DNA of 64,000 bases, from the NCBI RefSeq assembly GCF_001375655.1, contig NZ_CTEN01000001.1:1-64000 (forward strand), given 5' to 3'. Each line of letters begins with the position of its first letter. Within the stretch, counting starts at the first letter, position 1. Below are positions 1 through 7,168 of this stretch, piece after piece. The notes below the pieces were generated by a model, which ran no database searches, was not told the DNA's origin, and saw only the letters and a program-made list of their open reading frames with translations. Origin of the DNA: Streptococcus varani. GTDB taxonomy: Bacteria > Bacillota > Bacilli > Lactobacillales > Streptococcaceae. A program made the position numbers and the translations under genes.

Positions 1-84
1 ATGTTTAAACCAGTAAATGCTAACCTTTAGCATAAATAGTGATACAACAAAAGATACGAATGCCGAAACAAAAATATTGACCAT
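1..84 (-). CDS. Small hydrophobic peptide, 3' end outside window
   Basis: A reading frame starts at the ATG at 84 and runs out of the window after 28 codons. A strong ribosome site (AGGAGG) lies just upstream. The visible residues begin MVNIFVSAFVSFVVSLFM and look like one membrane helix. It points away from the Cro-like gene, in the same direction, so it may belong to the same prophage early transcript. The function is unknown and the full length cannot be seen. Confidence 0.45.
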   Translation of the reverse strand, partial: MVNIFVSAFVSFVVSLFMLKVSIYWFKH

Positions 85-147
85 CTCTCTCCTCCTTTCT
101 ATCTGTCTTCAACCGAACGGAGATTATTTTCGGTGGGGATGGGTTTG

Positions 148-161
148 TGCGAATTTTCGTG
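148..161. promoter_or_regulatory. Candidate phage repressor operator 1
   Basis: TGCGAATTTTCGTG is a near-palindrome. Read on the other strand it gives CACGAAAATTCGCA, matching three further sites at 403-416, 464-477 and 526-539 (shared pattern YRCGAAAAWTCGYR). It lies between the Cro-like gene and the small peptide gene at the window edge. Binding is inferred from the repetition, not shown. Confidence 0.55.
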
Positions 162-176
162 TTTTTGCTTAAAATT

Positions 177-383
177 TTAAGCAGTAGATACTGCTTCACT
201 AAAAAGATAAACTAAATCATACTCAGGAAAAAAATGTCTTTGAAGTGCAACCGTCTCTTCGAAAGTGAAAGGGTACTTACCTTTTATTTTGTCACTAACA
301 GTCTGATAGCGAACTCCTAAGAGATCGGCCATATCAACCATTCCAACACCTTTTTCTTTTCGTGCCAATTCTATGTTAAGCAT
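177..383 (-). CDS. Cro-like small helix-turn-helix regulator
   Basis: 68 aa, a single HTH domain of the XRE/Cro type: LARKEKGVGMVDMADLLGV followed by the recognition segment RYQTVSDKIKGK. The ATG at 383 has a good ribosome site (aaggaggt). It is divergent from the CI-type repressor at 568, with a shared 184-bp control region, the classic lysogeny-switch arrangement of temperate phages. It probably represses the repressor promoter and favours lytic or early genes. An excisionase is a weaker alternative because no other xis feature is seen. Confidence 0.75.
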   Translation of the reverse strand: MLNIELARKEKGVGMVDMADLLGVRYQTVSDKIKGKYPFTFEETVALQRHFFPEYDLVYLFSEAVSTA

Positions 384-402
384 ATAGACCTCCTTTCTTA
401 AA

Positions 403-416
403 CACGATTTTTCGTG
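403..416. promoter_or_regulatory. Candidate phage repressor operator 2
   Basis: CACGATTTTTCGTG is a near-perfect inverted repeat (extended form 401-418) located in the 5' leader of the Cro-like gene, about 20 bp before its start codon. It belongs to the same four-member operator family as 148-161, 464-477 and 526-539. Confidence 0.6.
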
Positions 417-456
417 TTTTTTTACTGTTTAAAAAAGCTTTTTCAAGCTTGAATAA

Positions 457-485
457 ATAATAACACGAAAATTCGAACTTGTCAA
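457..485 (-). promoter_or_regulatory. Promoter of cro-like gene with operator in the spacer
   Basis: Read on the minus strand: -35 TTGACA (480-485), exactly 17 bp, -10 TATTAT (457-462). The spacer contains the operator CACGAAAATTCGAA (464-477). A repressor bound there would block RNA polymerase directly. Confidence 0.8.
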
Positions 486-519
486 CAAACAATATAAACT
501 TTTTTAGAAATTCTTTTTC

Positions 520-548
520 TTGACATGCGAAAAATCGCACTGTATAAT
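520..548 (+). promoter_or_regulatory. Promoter of CI-type repressor with operator in the spacer
   Basis: Consensus -35 TTGACA (520-525), 17-bp spacer, consensus -10 TATAAT (543-548). The spacer begins with the inverted repeat TGCGAAAAATCGCA (526-539), a member of the same operator family. This predicts autoregulation or Cro repression of the repressor gene. Confidence 0.85.
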
Positions 549-567
549 GTAGAAAAGGAGTTAAGAA

Positions 568-1290
568 ATGATCGAAAAGCAACTGAGAGAACTTATGGAA
601 TTAAGGTTTGGTTCTGTAAAAGCCTTTGCAGTACAAAATGACATACCTTACTCGACCGTTAGGTCTATTTTAGAACGTGGTGTTCTAAAATCAAATTCAG
701 AAAACATTTTCAAGATTTGTTCCATACTAGGTATCGATCCCAAAGCATTAGTAAAAAACATCACCTTTATACCTGACCAACCAGAAATCGTTTCAATCTA
801 CAAACAACTAGAGTCTGAAAGACAGGAAGTCGTTCTAAATACTGCTAAGGAGCAATTAGAAGAACAAAACAAAGTCGTTTCTATGTTCGATAAAAAGATT
901 GATGATGAGGATTATATTACTGATTATGTTGAGGGGCTAGTTGCTGCTGGGCTTGGAACTTTCCAAGAAGACAATCTGCACATGGAAGTGCAATTGCGTT
1001 CTGCTGACATTCCAGACAAATATGACACAATCGCAAAAGTAGCCGGCGATAGCATGGAGCCACTTATACAAGACAATGACCTTTTGTTTATTAATATCAC
1101 TTCACAAGTTGATATTAACGATATTGGTATTTTTCAAATTAACGGAAAAAACTTCGTTAAGAAGTTAAAACGTGACTATGACGGAACTTGGTATCTACAA
1201 AGTTTGAATAATGTTTACGAAGAAATTTACTTGTCTGAATATGATAATATCAGAACAATCGGCGAGGTTGTGGATATTTATAGAGATTAG
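568..1290 (+). CDS. CI/LexA-type phage repressor (HTH + S24 peptidase)
   Basis: 240 aa. Residues about 1-62 form an XRE-type helix-turn-helix. Residues about 120-235 are an S24 (LexA-like) autoprotease/dimerisation domain: candidate cleavage bond Ala127-Gly128 (VAAGLG), catalytic Ser162 in AGDSMEPL and catalytic Lys198 in FVKKL. All elements for RecA-stimulated self-cleavage are present, so it probably maintains lysogeny and is inactivated by DNA damage. The start is fixed by AAGGAG 8 bp upstream and the consensus promoter at 520-548. It is divergent from a Cro-like gene and followed after 9 bp by an unknown gene. The element it controlled is largely gone, so it may be a domesticated repressor. 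Confidence 0.9.
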   Translation: MIEKQLRELMELRFGSVKAFAVQNDIPYSTVRSILERGVLKSNSENIFKICSILGIDPKALVKNITFIPDQPEIVSIYKQLESERQEVVLNTAKEQLEEQNKVVSMFDKKIDDEDYITDYVEGLVAAGLGTFQEDNLHMEVQLRSADIPDKYDTIAKVAGDSMEPLIQDNDLLFINITSQVDINDIGIFQINGKNFVKKLKRDYDGTWYLQSLNNVYEEIYLSEYDNIRTIGEVVDIYRD

Positions 1291-1299
1291 GAGAATAGA

Positions 1300-1704
1300 A
1301 TGAAATTCATTTGCAATATTGACGACAGATATAAAGACTTACCTCTAACGATTACTTTAGTAAATACAACTTCTGATAATCCCTATCTAACTAATAATAG
1401 TCGAGCTATCGGAGTAATAGTTAAAGATGCTCCGAATTTATTAGATTATATTGACGATGGAGATTTACTACAAATCGAAGGAAGTGCTGGAACAAACAAC
1501 GATTATCATTTAGCGAAGGTTAGGTTCCAAGGAGATACTGCTTATTTCTCAAAGACTTCCTCTCTCATCAAGGAACTTCCGGTTACAGAAATTGAAATAG
1601 CAGATCTAAATCAAGTTGGTATTTTTTCAAAAATCCTTTTCTCAATATCAAAAGCATCAAAAGATGAATTATTGTTCGAAACCAATATGAAACGCTATAT
1701 CTAA
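1300..1704 (+). CDS. Hypothetical protein in the repressor operon
   Basis: 134 aa, not recognised. It starts 9 bp after the repressor stop with ribosome site TAGGAG and is surely co-transcribed with it. It is acidic, with no signal peptide, membrane helix or cysteine motif. The middle (YIDDGDLLQIEGSAGTN, then HLAKVRFQGD) is rich in beta-type residues and has a faint look of the strand-rich fold of S24 domains, but no Ser/Lys catalytic pattern is seen. The last 20 residues may have been altered by the rearrangement that left the repressor relic directly downstream. Position suggests an immunity or accessory role; this is inference only. Confidence 0.6.
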   Translation: MKFICNIDDRYKDLPLTITLVNTTSDNPYLTNNSRAIGVIVKDAPNLLDYIDDGDLLQIEGSAGTNNDYHLAKVRFQGDTAYFSKTSSLIKELPVTEIEIADLNQVGIFSKILFSISKASKDELLFETNMKRYI

Positions 1705-1711
1705 TAAATAC

Positions 1712-1768
1712 AGCAACTTCCGTATTATTGGTGAAATTATCGGTAGTTTTACGCCGATTGAGATGTAA
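1712..1768 (+). pseudogene. C-terminal relic of a second S24-type repressor
   Basis: In the frame ending at the TAA at 1766-1768 the DNA reads SNFRIIGEIIGSFTPIEM, which resembles the last strand of CI/S24 repressors (compare IRTIGEVVDIYRD at the end of the intact repressor). No start codon or N-terminal part remains. It shows that a second repressor allele recombined here and was reduced to its tail. The stop overlaps the ribosome site of the next reading frame, as expected for an original operon partner. Confidence 0.6.
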
Positions 1769-1778
1769 AGGAGAAAAA

Positions 1779-2537
1779 ATGTTAGAGAAAGTAGAGCGTC
1801 TAATTTCTGAAATAAATAGAATACATCTGGTTTATTCGCAAGATTATTTTGAGACTGGAAAAGTTGAAAAGATTAACCTAAAACATACCGTTTCAAAAGT
1901 ACCTGTTCAAGCTATTTTAGACTATCGCTTGAACTTACACGAATCCATCAATGATTATTTGATGAAAGCCGACGTTAAAGATATACCTTACGTCTATCGT
2001 GTCAAAACGTCAGAAAGCATCTTGGATAAGATTGAACGCTTTTCGCAAAGACAAGATGGCTATCCTGTGAATTCTATTCTTAATGATATCTTTGGCGCTC
2101 GTATCATTCTATCTTCTGATGATATTTCACAAGTGATGGAACAACTTGATGGATGGAAAGATACGTTTGATTTTTGTAACTTGAAGAATGATCCATCAGA
2201 AAGAAAAGTTCCTATTGATAGAAAAACAATAGAAATCTTATATGTGTATAGACAAAACTATTGGCAAGCAAATATCAAGAATAGAATCTGTTTTGGTGTA
2301 TCTAATTCAGCATGTAATAAGCTAATTAAAAAGATTATAGGCAGACCCGTCAGAAACCATACTCTGAGGCACACATACGCATCATTTTTGATTTTGAATG
2401 GTGTTGACATTGTGACCATCTCCAAGCTTCTTGGTCATGAAAGTCCAGATATTACTCTGAAAGTTTATTCACACCAAATGGAGGCACTAGCTGAGAGAAA
2501 CTTTGAGAAAATCAAAAGTATTTTTCTAGCGTCATAA
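1779..2537 (+). pseudogene. Chimeric ORF: RelA/SpoT-like N-terminus fused to integrase C-terminus
   Basis: 252 aa from the ATG at 1779 (ribosome site AAAGGAG); an upstream in-frame start at 1728 lacks one. Residues about 1-130 resemble phage-borne RelA/SpoT nucleotidyltransferases: YRVKTSESILDKIERF then ILNDIFGARIIL, the region with the conserved Asp and Arg of (p)ppGpp synthetases. From about residue 135 it is a tyrosine recombinase C-terminal domain: ERKVPIDRKTIEIL, HTLRHTYASF (R197), LLGHES (H220) and KVYSHQ (catalytic Y230). The synthetase lacks its later catalytic Glu motif and the recombinase lacks its arm-binding domain and first catalytic Arg, so neither activity is expected. The best reading is an internal prophage deletion that joined two genes in frame near 2166-2190. 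Confidence 0.8.
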
Positions 2538-2557
2538 TTTGGGGCGAATTTGGGGCG
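2536..2557 (+). repeat. Tandem 11-bp repeat just after the integrase stop
   Basis: AATTTGGGGCG occurs twice back to back, immediately 3' of the integrase-like reading frame. Short repeats at this place in temperate elements are often integrase arm-type sites next to the attachment site. The core att sequence cannot be fixed because the other end of the element is not in the window. Confidence 0.4.
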
Positions 2558-2617
2558 AACAGCTCAAAACCCTTGATATATAAAGAGTATTTAAGCCGTC
2601 TACCGCCTTGACGTGAG

Positions 2618-2641
2618 AAAAGTACTCTTGTGAGTGCTTTT
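2618..2641 (+). terminator. Rho-independent terminator
   Basis: AAAAGTACTC / GAGTGCTTTT form a 10-bp stem (one wobble pair) with a 4-nt loop and trailing T residues. It lies between the integrase remnant and nusG and ends rightward transcription from the prophage end. Confidence 0.65.
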
Positions 2642-2660
2642 TGTTTTCCAGAATAAAAGA

Positions 2661-2690
2661 AAAAATCGCCTTCAGATGTGGGCGATTTTT
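2661..2690. terminator. Bidirectional terminator between prophage end and nusG
   Basis: A perfect 10-bp stem (AAAAATCGCC / GGCGATTTTT) with a 10-nt loop has A/T runs on both sides, so it can serve nusG on the minus strand and rightward transcripts. Confidence 0.75.
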
Positions 2691-2807
2691 TCTTGGATAT
2701 ACCATAGCACTTGAAACAGTGGCAAATTCAGAATGATTACTATCTATAATTTAACCGATCTAGTGGTCTACAAAAGGAGTTGACCCAGTCAAAAAATGTT
2801 TCAAGGC

Positions 2808-3347
2808 CTATAATTCTGCGATTTGGCTAAGATTAACCTCAGCTACTGTATCGTTACCAAACATAGAAATAATCATTTTAACTTTGTGGTTATCGATTTC
2901 AGAGACCTTACCTTCATAACCAGAGAAAGCACCATCGATGATGCGGACAGTATCGCCCACTTGGACTTTAATATCGAAATTCTCAACTGTTTGACCCATG
3001 GATACCAAGATATGACGAATTTCTTCTTCCAATAGTGGAGTTGGCTTAGAACGGTTCCCGTGGGAGCCCACGAAACCGGTAACGTTTGGCGTGTTACGGA
3101 CAACAAACCAAGCTTCGTCCGTCATCACCATTTCGACCAAGACATAACCTGGGAAACGGTTCTCTTCTACTTCCTTGACTTCTCCATTTTTCTCAACTCG
3201 AACGGTTTGCGTTGGAATTTCTACACGCAAGATATTTTCAAGCATGTTGTAAGTATGGGCACGTTGGAGAAGATTTTCCTTTACCTTATTTTCATAACCA
3301 GAGTAAGTCTGAAGAACAAACCAGCCTTTGTCAAAACTATCGTACAT
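2808..3347 (-). CDS. nusG: Transcription termination/antitermination factor NusG
   Basis: 179 aa, the usual length. The N-terminal NGN domain starts with GWFVLQTYSGYENKVKENL and includes FPGYVLVEM. The C-terminal KOW domain carries VGDTVRIIDGAFSGYEGKV. It binds RNA polymerase to modulate pausing, termination and transcription-translation coupling. It is last in the pbp2A-rpmG-secE-nusG order typical of streptococci. The start has ribosome site AAAGGAAA. A strong terminator hairpin separates it from secE, so it may rely on read-through or its own promoter. Confidence 0.97.
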   Translation of the reverse strand: MYDSFDKGWFVLQTYSGYENKVKENLLQRAHTYNMLENILRVEIPTQTVRVEKNGEVKEVEENRFPGYVLVEMVMTDEAWFVVRNTPNVTGFVGSHGNRSKPTPLLEEEIRHILVSMGQTVENFDIKVQVGDTVRIIDGAFSGYEGKVSEIDNHKVKMIISMFGNDTVAEVNLSQIAEL

Positions 3348-3391
3348 CTCTATTTCCTTTCCTTTTGGAACATGTTTTTTAGACGCTAAAA

Positions 3392-3407
3392 AAAGCCCGA
3401 AGGCTTT
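3392..3407 (-). terminator. Terminator between secE and nusG
   Basis: On the minus strand AAAGCC-TTCG-GGCTTT is followed by a run of seven T. The UUCG tetraloop makes it very stable. It would reduce transcription from secE into nusG. Confidence 0.7.
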
Positions 3408-3455
3408 CGCTTTCTTTTATTATAGCATTACAATTTTCAAAATTGCAAGCAATAA

Positions 3456-3632
3456 CTAGAAATTATTGAGAATTTCACTGACTCCCTTGGACAAAAGAAG
3501 GTCAAAGAGGTAAACGATGACCACAAAGAAGGCTGAGTATTGCAAAACGGAAATAAAATCTGTCCATCCTTGCTTCTTACTTGGCCAAGTTGTTCCTTTT
3601 AAGATTTGAACCGTATCCTTGAAAAAATTCAT
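3456..3632 (-). CDS. secE: Preprotein translocase subunit SecE
   Basis: 58 aa, the short Gram-positive form. The protein opens MNFFKDTVQILKGTTWPSKK, with the conserved W-P-S/T amphipathic region, followed by one membrane helix (FISVLQYSAFFVVIVYLFDLLL). It is the essential small subunit of the SecYEG channel in the plasma membrane. It lies 9 bp after rpmG on the same strand, in the conserved order with nusG. Confidence 0.95.
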   Translation of the reverse strand: MNFFKDTVQILKGTTWPSKKQGWTDFISVLQYSAFFVVIVYLFDLLLSKGVSEILNNF

Positions 3633-3641
3633 CCTGTACTC

Positions 3642-3794
3642 CTATCTGGTCTCTTTGTGACTAGTGTATTGGCCACAATGTTTACAATATTTATTGACTT
3701 CTAACCGTGTTGGTTTTGGGGTACTAGATAGTTTAATCGAGTAATTTCTAGAACCACAAACCGTACATGCTAGGCTTGCTTTTTTTAGTGCCAT
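3642..3794 (-). CDS. rpmG: 50S ribosomal protein L33 (zinc-ribbon form)
   Basis: 50 aa, [19 protein letters not shown]. Two CxxC pairs (CTVC and CKHC) make it the zinc-binding type of L33. It is a small protein near the ribosomal E site. It lies between pbp2A and secE, as in other streptococci. Genomes usually hold another rpmG copy elsewhere, often a non-zinc one, but that cannot be seen here. Confidence 0.95.
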   Translation of the reverse strand: MALKKASLACTVCGSRNYSIKLSSTPKPTRLEVNKYCKHCGQYTSHKETR

Positions 3795-3841
3795 AAGCCC
3801 TCCATCCCTATCATTCTATCATGTTTTCTTTCTTTTGACAA

Positions 3842-6034
3842 CTAGTCAAACCAGCCAGTAATGGAATCCCATAGAGATTTTGCCCTATTGGGTAAATCAG
3901 CATCAGAGATGTTTTGCTTGGTCTGATCAATGAGTTCTTGGGCTTTCCCTGTCCAGTAATCTACCTTGCTCTCAGCCTGCTCAGCTGGAGCCTGTGGCGT
4001 CTGTGTTCCAACATTTGATATATCCAAACCATTTAAGGCATAAGCATTTTCAACCTGAAAGGCTGTTCCATCGGTATACTGTAAAAGATTGGCTGCAACA
4101 GAGCGGAAAACCACTTGATCCATCCATGAATTACTATGATCAATATAATGAGTTTGGTCTGTTTTTTCAAAACCAACCCACTGACTAATCACCAAATCAG
4201 GAGTATAACCAATAATCCACTGGTCATTAATAAGGTTGACATCGAAACTTGTTTCTGTTGTTCCTGTCTTACCGGCGATATTATAACCATAGACATCAGC
4301 ATTAGTAGCTGTTCCGTTAGTAAAGGTCCCTAACATCATGGAAGTCATCTTATCAGCGACAGACTGGTCAATAACCCGCTTGCTATTGGCTTTATGATTG
4401 GCAATGATGACACCATTAGCGGTTTCAATGCGACTAATTAGGTGGGCATCCTCCATGATTCCCTCATTTGCGAAGGTTGAGTAGGCTTGGGCCATCTGCA
4501 AGGGGTTGGTGGATACGCCACTACCAATCGAAACGCCCAACACACGGTCAACATCATCCATATTCAGACCGAATTTTTGACCGTATTCAAAGGCAGCAGT
4601 GAGCCCCAAACTATGAACGGTATTCGCAGCTGGTAGGTTCAGCGAGCGAGCGAGTGCTTGATACATAGGAACAGGCTCTGATGTTGTCCCATCATAATTA
4701 TGAAGACTGTAGCCATCATAAGTGGCAGTTTGATTGTCTAATTCTCTATTGATAGACCAACCGGCCACTAAGGCTGGAGTGTAGGCAACCAGCGGTTTGA
4801 TGGTGGAGCCTGGACTTCTCTTTGATTGAGTGGCAAAGTTAAAGCTACGGAAATTCGCATTTTCTGAACTATTGACCCGACCAACTAAAGCACGGACTCC
4901 TCCCGTCTTAGGATCCAAGGCAACACTAGCTGCCTGAGCAGATTGACCATCATAAGCCGAGGTAGGAAAGAGGGTCTCGTCATTATAGATAACCTGCATA
5001 CTAGCCTGTGATTTCTGATCCATTTCCGTATAGATACGGTAACCATTATTGATGATGTCACTTTCCTTGAGGTCATAGCGTTCAATAGCCTCAGCAACAA
5101 CCGCATCAAAATAAGATGGATAATTGTAATTGCTTTGTTTCCCGCCATAATTATCATAGAGATAGTTGGACATATCCACTTGCGCACCCGCATCAGCAGT
5201 TGCTTGATCGATGTAGTTAGCATGGACCATGGCTTGCAGCACTGTATTGCGTCTGTTGGTCGCATTTTCTAGAGAATAATAGGGATTGTATATCTCTGGC
5301 CCTTTGAGCATCCCTGCGATGGTCGCCGCCTGCTCCAAGTTCAACTCTGCAGCACTCACAGCAAAGTATTTGTGACTGGCATCTTCAACACCCCATACCC
5401 CATTGCCAAAGTAAGCATGGTTGAGATACATGGTTAGAATTTCTTGTTTACTGTACTTCTTATTGATTTCCACAGCCAAGAAAAATTCCTTTGCCTTACG
5501 CGTAATGGTTTGTTCCTGGGTCAAAAAAGCATTCTTTGCCAATTGTTGGGTCAGGGTGGAACCACCACCCGATTTCCCCAAGGTTAAAATGGCTAGAAGA
5601 GTCCGTTGGTAGTTAATTCCTGAATTTTCATAAAACGATCGATCTTCCGTAGCCACAACGGCCTGCTCCAAATAATCGGAAATAGCATCCAATTCGACAT
5701 AGGTCCCCTTCTGCCCGGACAGGGTTCCTGCCTCCTCACCATCCTTGTCATAAATGACAGTCGTTGTCTTGAGAGCAGCTTGTAAATCACTGACATTAGC
5801 TGTTTTGGCCAAGTAGAAGAGATAGCCACCCACCGTCAATACTGTTAGGCCAATGATAATTAAGAGAATTTTATTGATTTGGTAGCGACGCCAAAAACGA
5901 CGGATTGGCTCTGGTATCCGTGACTTCTTCTTTGATTTTGGCTCTTTTTCATCACTCTGACCCCGATGGCTTCTGGATCTGGTGGCTCGACGAGAATAGT
6001 TCTCCTCTTGATTAGAACCGTATTCCTCACTCAT
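3842..6034 (-). CDS. pbp2A: Class A penicillin-binding protein 2a
   Basis: 730 aa. A cytoplasmic N-terminus rich in Arg/Ser/Lys is followed by one membrane anchor (residues about 54-75). A GT51 glycosyltransferase domain follows, with ATEDRSFYE near residue 128 and GGSTLTQQLAKN. The transpeptidase domain has SPGSTIKP (active Ser, about residue 410), SLN (ARSLNLPAANT) and AGKTGTTE (about 587). It polymerises and cross-links peptidoglycan at the outer membrane face and is a beta-lactam target. It is the first gene of the pbp2A-rpmG-secE order. The family length is normal and no motif is missing. Confidence 0.95.
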   Translation of the reverse strand: MSEEYGSNQEENYSRRATRSRSHRGQSDEKEPKSKKKSRIPEPIRRFWRRYQINKILLIIIGLTVLTVGGYLFYLAKTANVSDLQAALKTTTVIYDKDGEEAGTLSGQKGTYVELDAISDYLEQAVVATEDRSFYENSGINYQRTLLAILTLGKSGGGSTLTQQLAKNAFLTQEQTITRKAKEFFLAVEINKKYSKQEILTMYLNHAYFGNGVWGVEDASHKYFAVSAAELNLEQAATIAGMLKGPEIYNPYYSLENATNRRNTVLQAMVHANYIDQATADAGAQVDMSNYLYDNYGGKQSNYNYPSYFDAVVAEAIERYDLKESDIINNGYRIYTEMDQKSQASMQVIYNDETLFPTSAYDGQSAQAASVALDPKTGGVRALVGRVNSSENANFRSFNFATQSKRSPGSTIKPLVAYTPALVAGWSINRELDNQTATYDGYSLHNYDGTTSEPVPMYQALARSLNLPAANTVHSLGLTAAFEYGQKFGLNMDDVDRVLGVSIGSGVSTNPLQMAQAYSTFANEGIMEDAHLISRIETANGVIIANHKANSKRVIDQSVADKMTSMMLGTFTNGTATNADVYGYNIAGKTGTTETSFDVNLINDQWIIGYTPDLVISQWVGFEKTDQTHYIDHSNSWMDQVVFRSVAANLLQYTDGTAFQVENAYALNGLDISNVGTQTPQAPAEQAESKVDYWTGKAQELIDQTKQNISDADLPNRAKSLWDSITGWFD

Positions 6035-6198
6035 TGCTTTTTCCCTTTCTAGTTTTTTATCATTATACTACAATAGCGCTCTTTTTTCAGCCAAAAGTCT
6101 TTTGTTAGGCCTGTGACAGCCCATAAAATCGGTCTTAGGGAGGAAAAAACACTTGACTTTGTGGTAGAATAGACTATTATACACAAAAGGAAATTCTT

Positions 6199-7167
6199 AT
6201 GACTGAACTCTATGATATTACCATTATTGGAGGGGGACCTGTTGGTCTCTTTACAGCTTTTTATGCCCATCTCCGCCATGCTAAGGTGAAAATCATTGAC
6301 TCTCTTCCACAATTAGGCGGTCAGCCTGCCATTCTCTACCCCGAAAAAACCATCTTGGATATTCCTGCCTTTCGCCAATTAACCGGTCAGGAATTAACCG
6401 ATAATCTCCTGGACCAATTGGAGCCTTTTCAAACAAGCATTTGCTTAGACGAGACGGTAATCGGAATTGAAACCGGAGAAACTTTCCAGATCACAACCAA
6501 CAAGGGAATTCACGCTACAAAAACAGTGATCATTGCCATGGGAGGAGGCGCTTTTAAAGCACGTCCTTTGGAAGTTGAGAATGCCGATCAATTTGATAAT
6601 ATTCATTATCATGTCGCCAATATCCAGCAATATGCCAATCAAGATATCGTCGTTTTAGGCGGGGGGGATTCCGCAGTGGACTGGTCACTAGCTTTTGACA
6701 AAATCGCTAAAAAAACCAGGATCATTCACCGCCGTGATGCCTTTCGGGCTCTTGAACACAGCATGGCGGACTTAAGAGCATCCGATGTCGATATTTTGAC
6801 ACCCTATCTCCCCAAAGCCTTACAGGGACGAGACAAGCAGGCTAAAGAATTAGTCATCCAAAAAGTCAAGAGTGATGAGACTCTAACCATACCTTTTGAT
6901 CATCTCTTTGTCAACTACGGTTTCAAGTCTTCTGTTGGAACCTTGAAAGATTGGGGAATGGACTTAAAACGCCATCGCATCTTGGTCAATCAGAAACAGG
7001 AAACATCTCTTCCTGGTATCTATGCAGTTGGAGACTGTTGCTTCTATGAGGGCAAGGTCGATTTGATTGCGACAGGCTTTGGTGAGGCTCCGACTGCCGT
7101 TAACAATGCCATGCACTACATCAATCCGACTGAAAGAGTCCAACCAAAACATTCCACGAGTCTTTAA
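6199..7167 (+). CDS. Ferredoxin/flavodoxin-NADP reductase, thioredoxin-reductase-like
   Basis: 322 aa flavoprotein. FAD-binding GGGPVGLF lies near the N-terminus, NADPH-binding GGGDSAVD in the middle, and the C-terminal FAD motif reads GIYAVGDC. It lacks the redox CxxC of true thioredoxin reductases, which places it in the ferredoxin-NADP(+) reductase type 2 group (YumC-like). It supplies electrons to small redox proteins. A candidate promoter TTGACT-16-TATTAT (6153-6180) precedes it, with ribosome site AAAGG. The next gene starts 1 bp after its stop. Confidence 0.9.
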   Translation: MTELYDITIIGGGPVGLFTAFYAHLRHAKVKIIDSLPQLGGQPAILYPEKTILDIPAFRQLTGQELTDNLLDQLEPFQTSICLDETVIGIETGETFQITTNKGIHATKTVIIAMGGGAFKARPLEVENADQFDNIHYHVANIQQYANQDIVVLGGGDSAVDWSLAFDKIAKKTRIIHRRDAFRALEHSMADLRASDVDILTPYLPKALQGRDKQAKELVIQKVKSDETLTIPFDHLFVNYGFKSSVGTLKDWGMDLKRHRILVNQKQETSLPGIYAVGDCCFYEGKVDLIATGFGEAPTAVNNAMHYINPTERVQPKHSTSL

Positions 7168-7168
7168 T

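Noticed and set aside
376-582. Minus-strand 68-codon frame in the phage control region
   Set aside because: It covers both promoters and all central operators, has low-complexity Phe/Lys-rich content and no ribosome site.
1728-1778. Upstream start for the RelA/integrase chimera
   Set aside because: It has no ribosome site and overlaps, in another frame, the repressor-tail relic; the ATG at 1779 has AAAGGAG.
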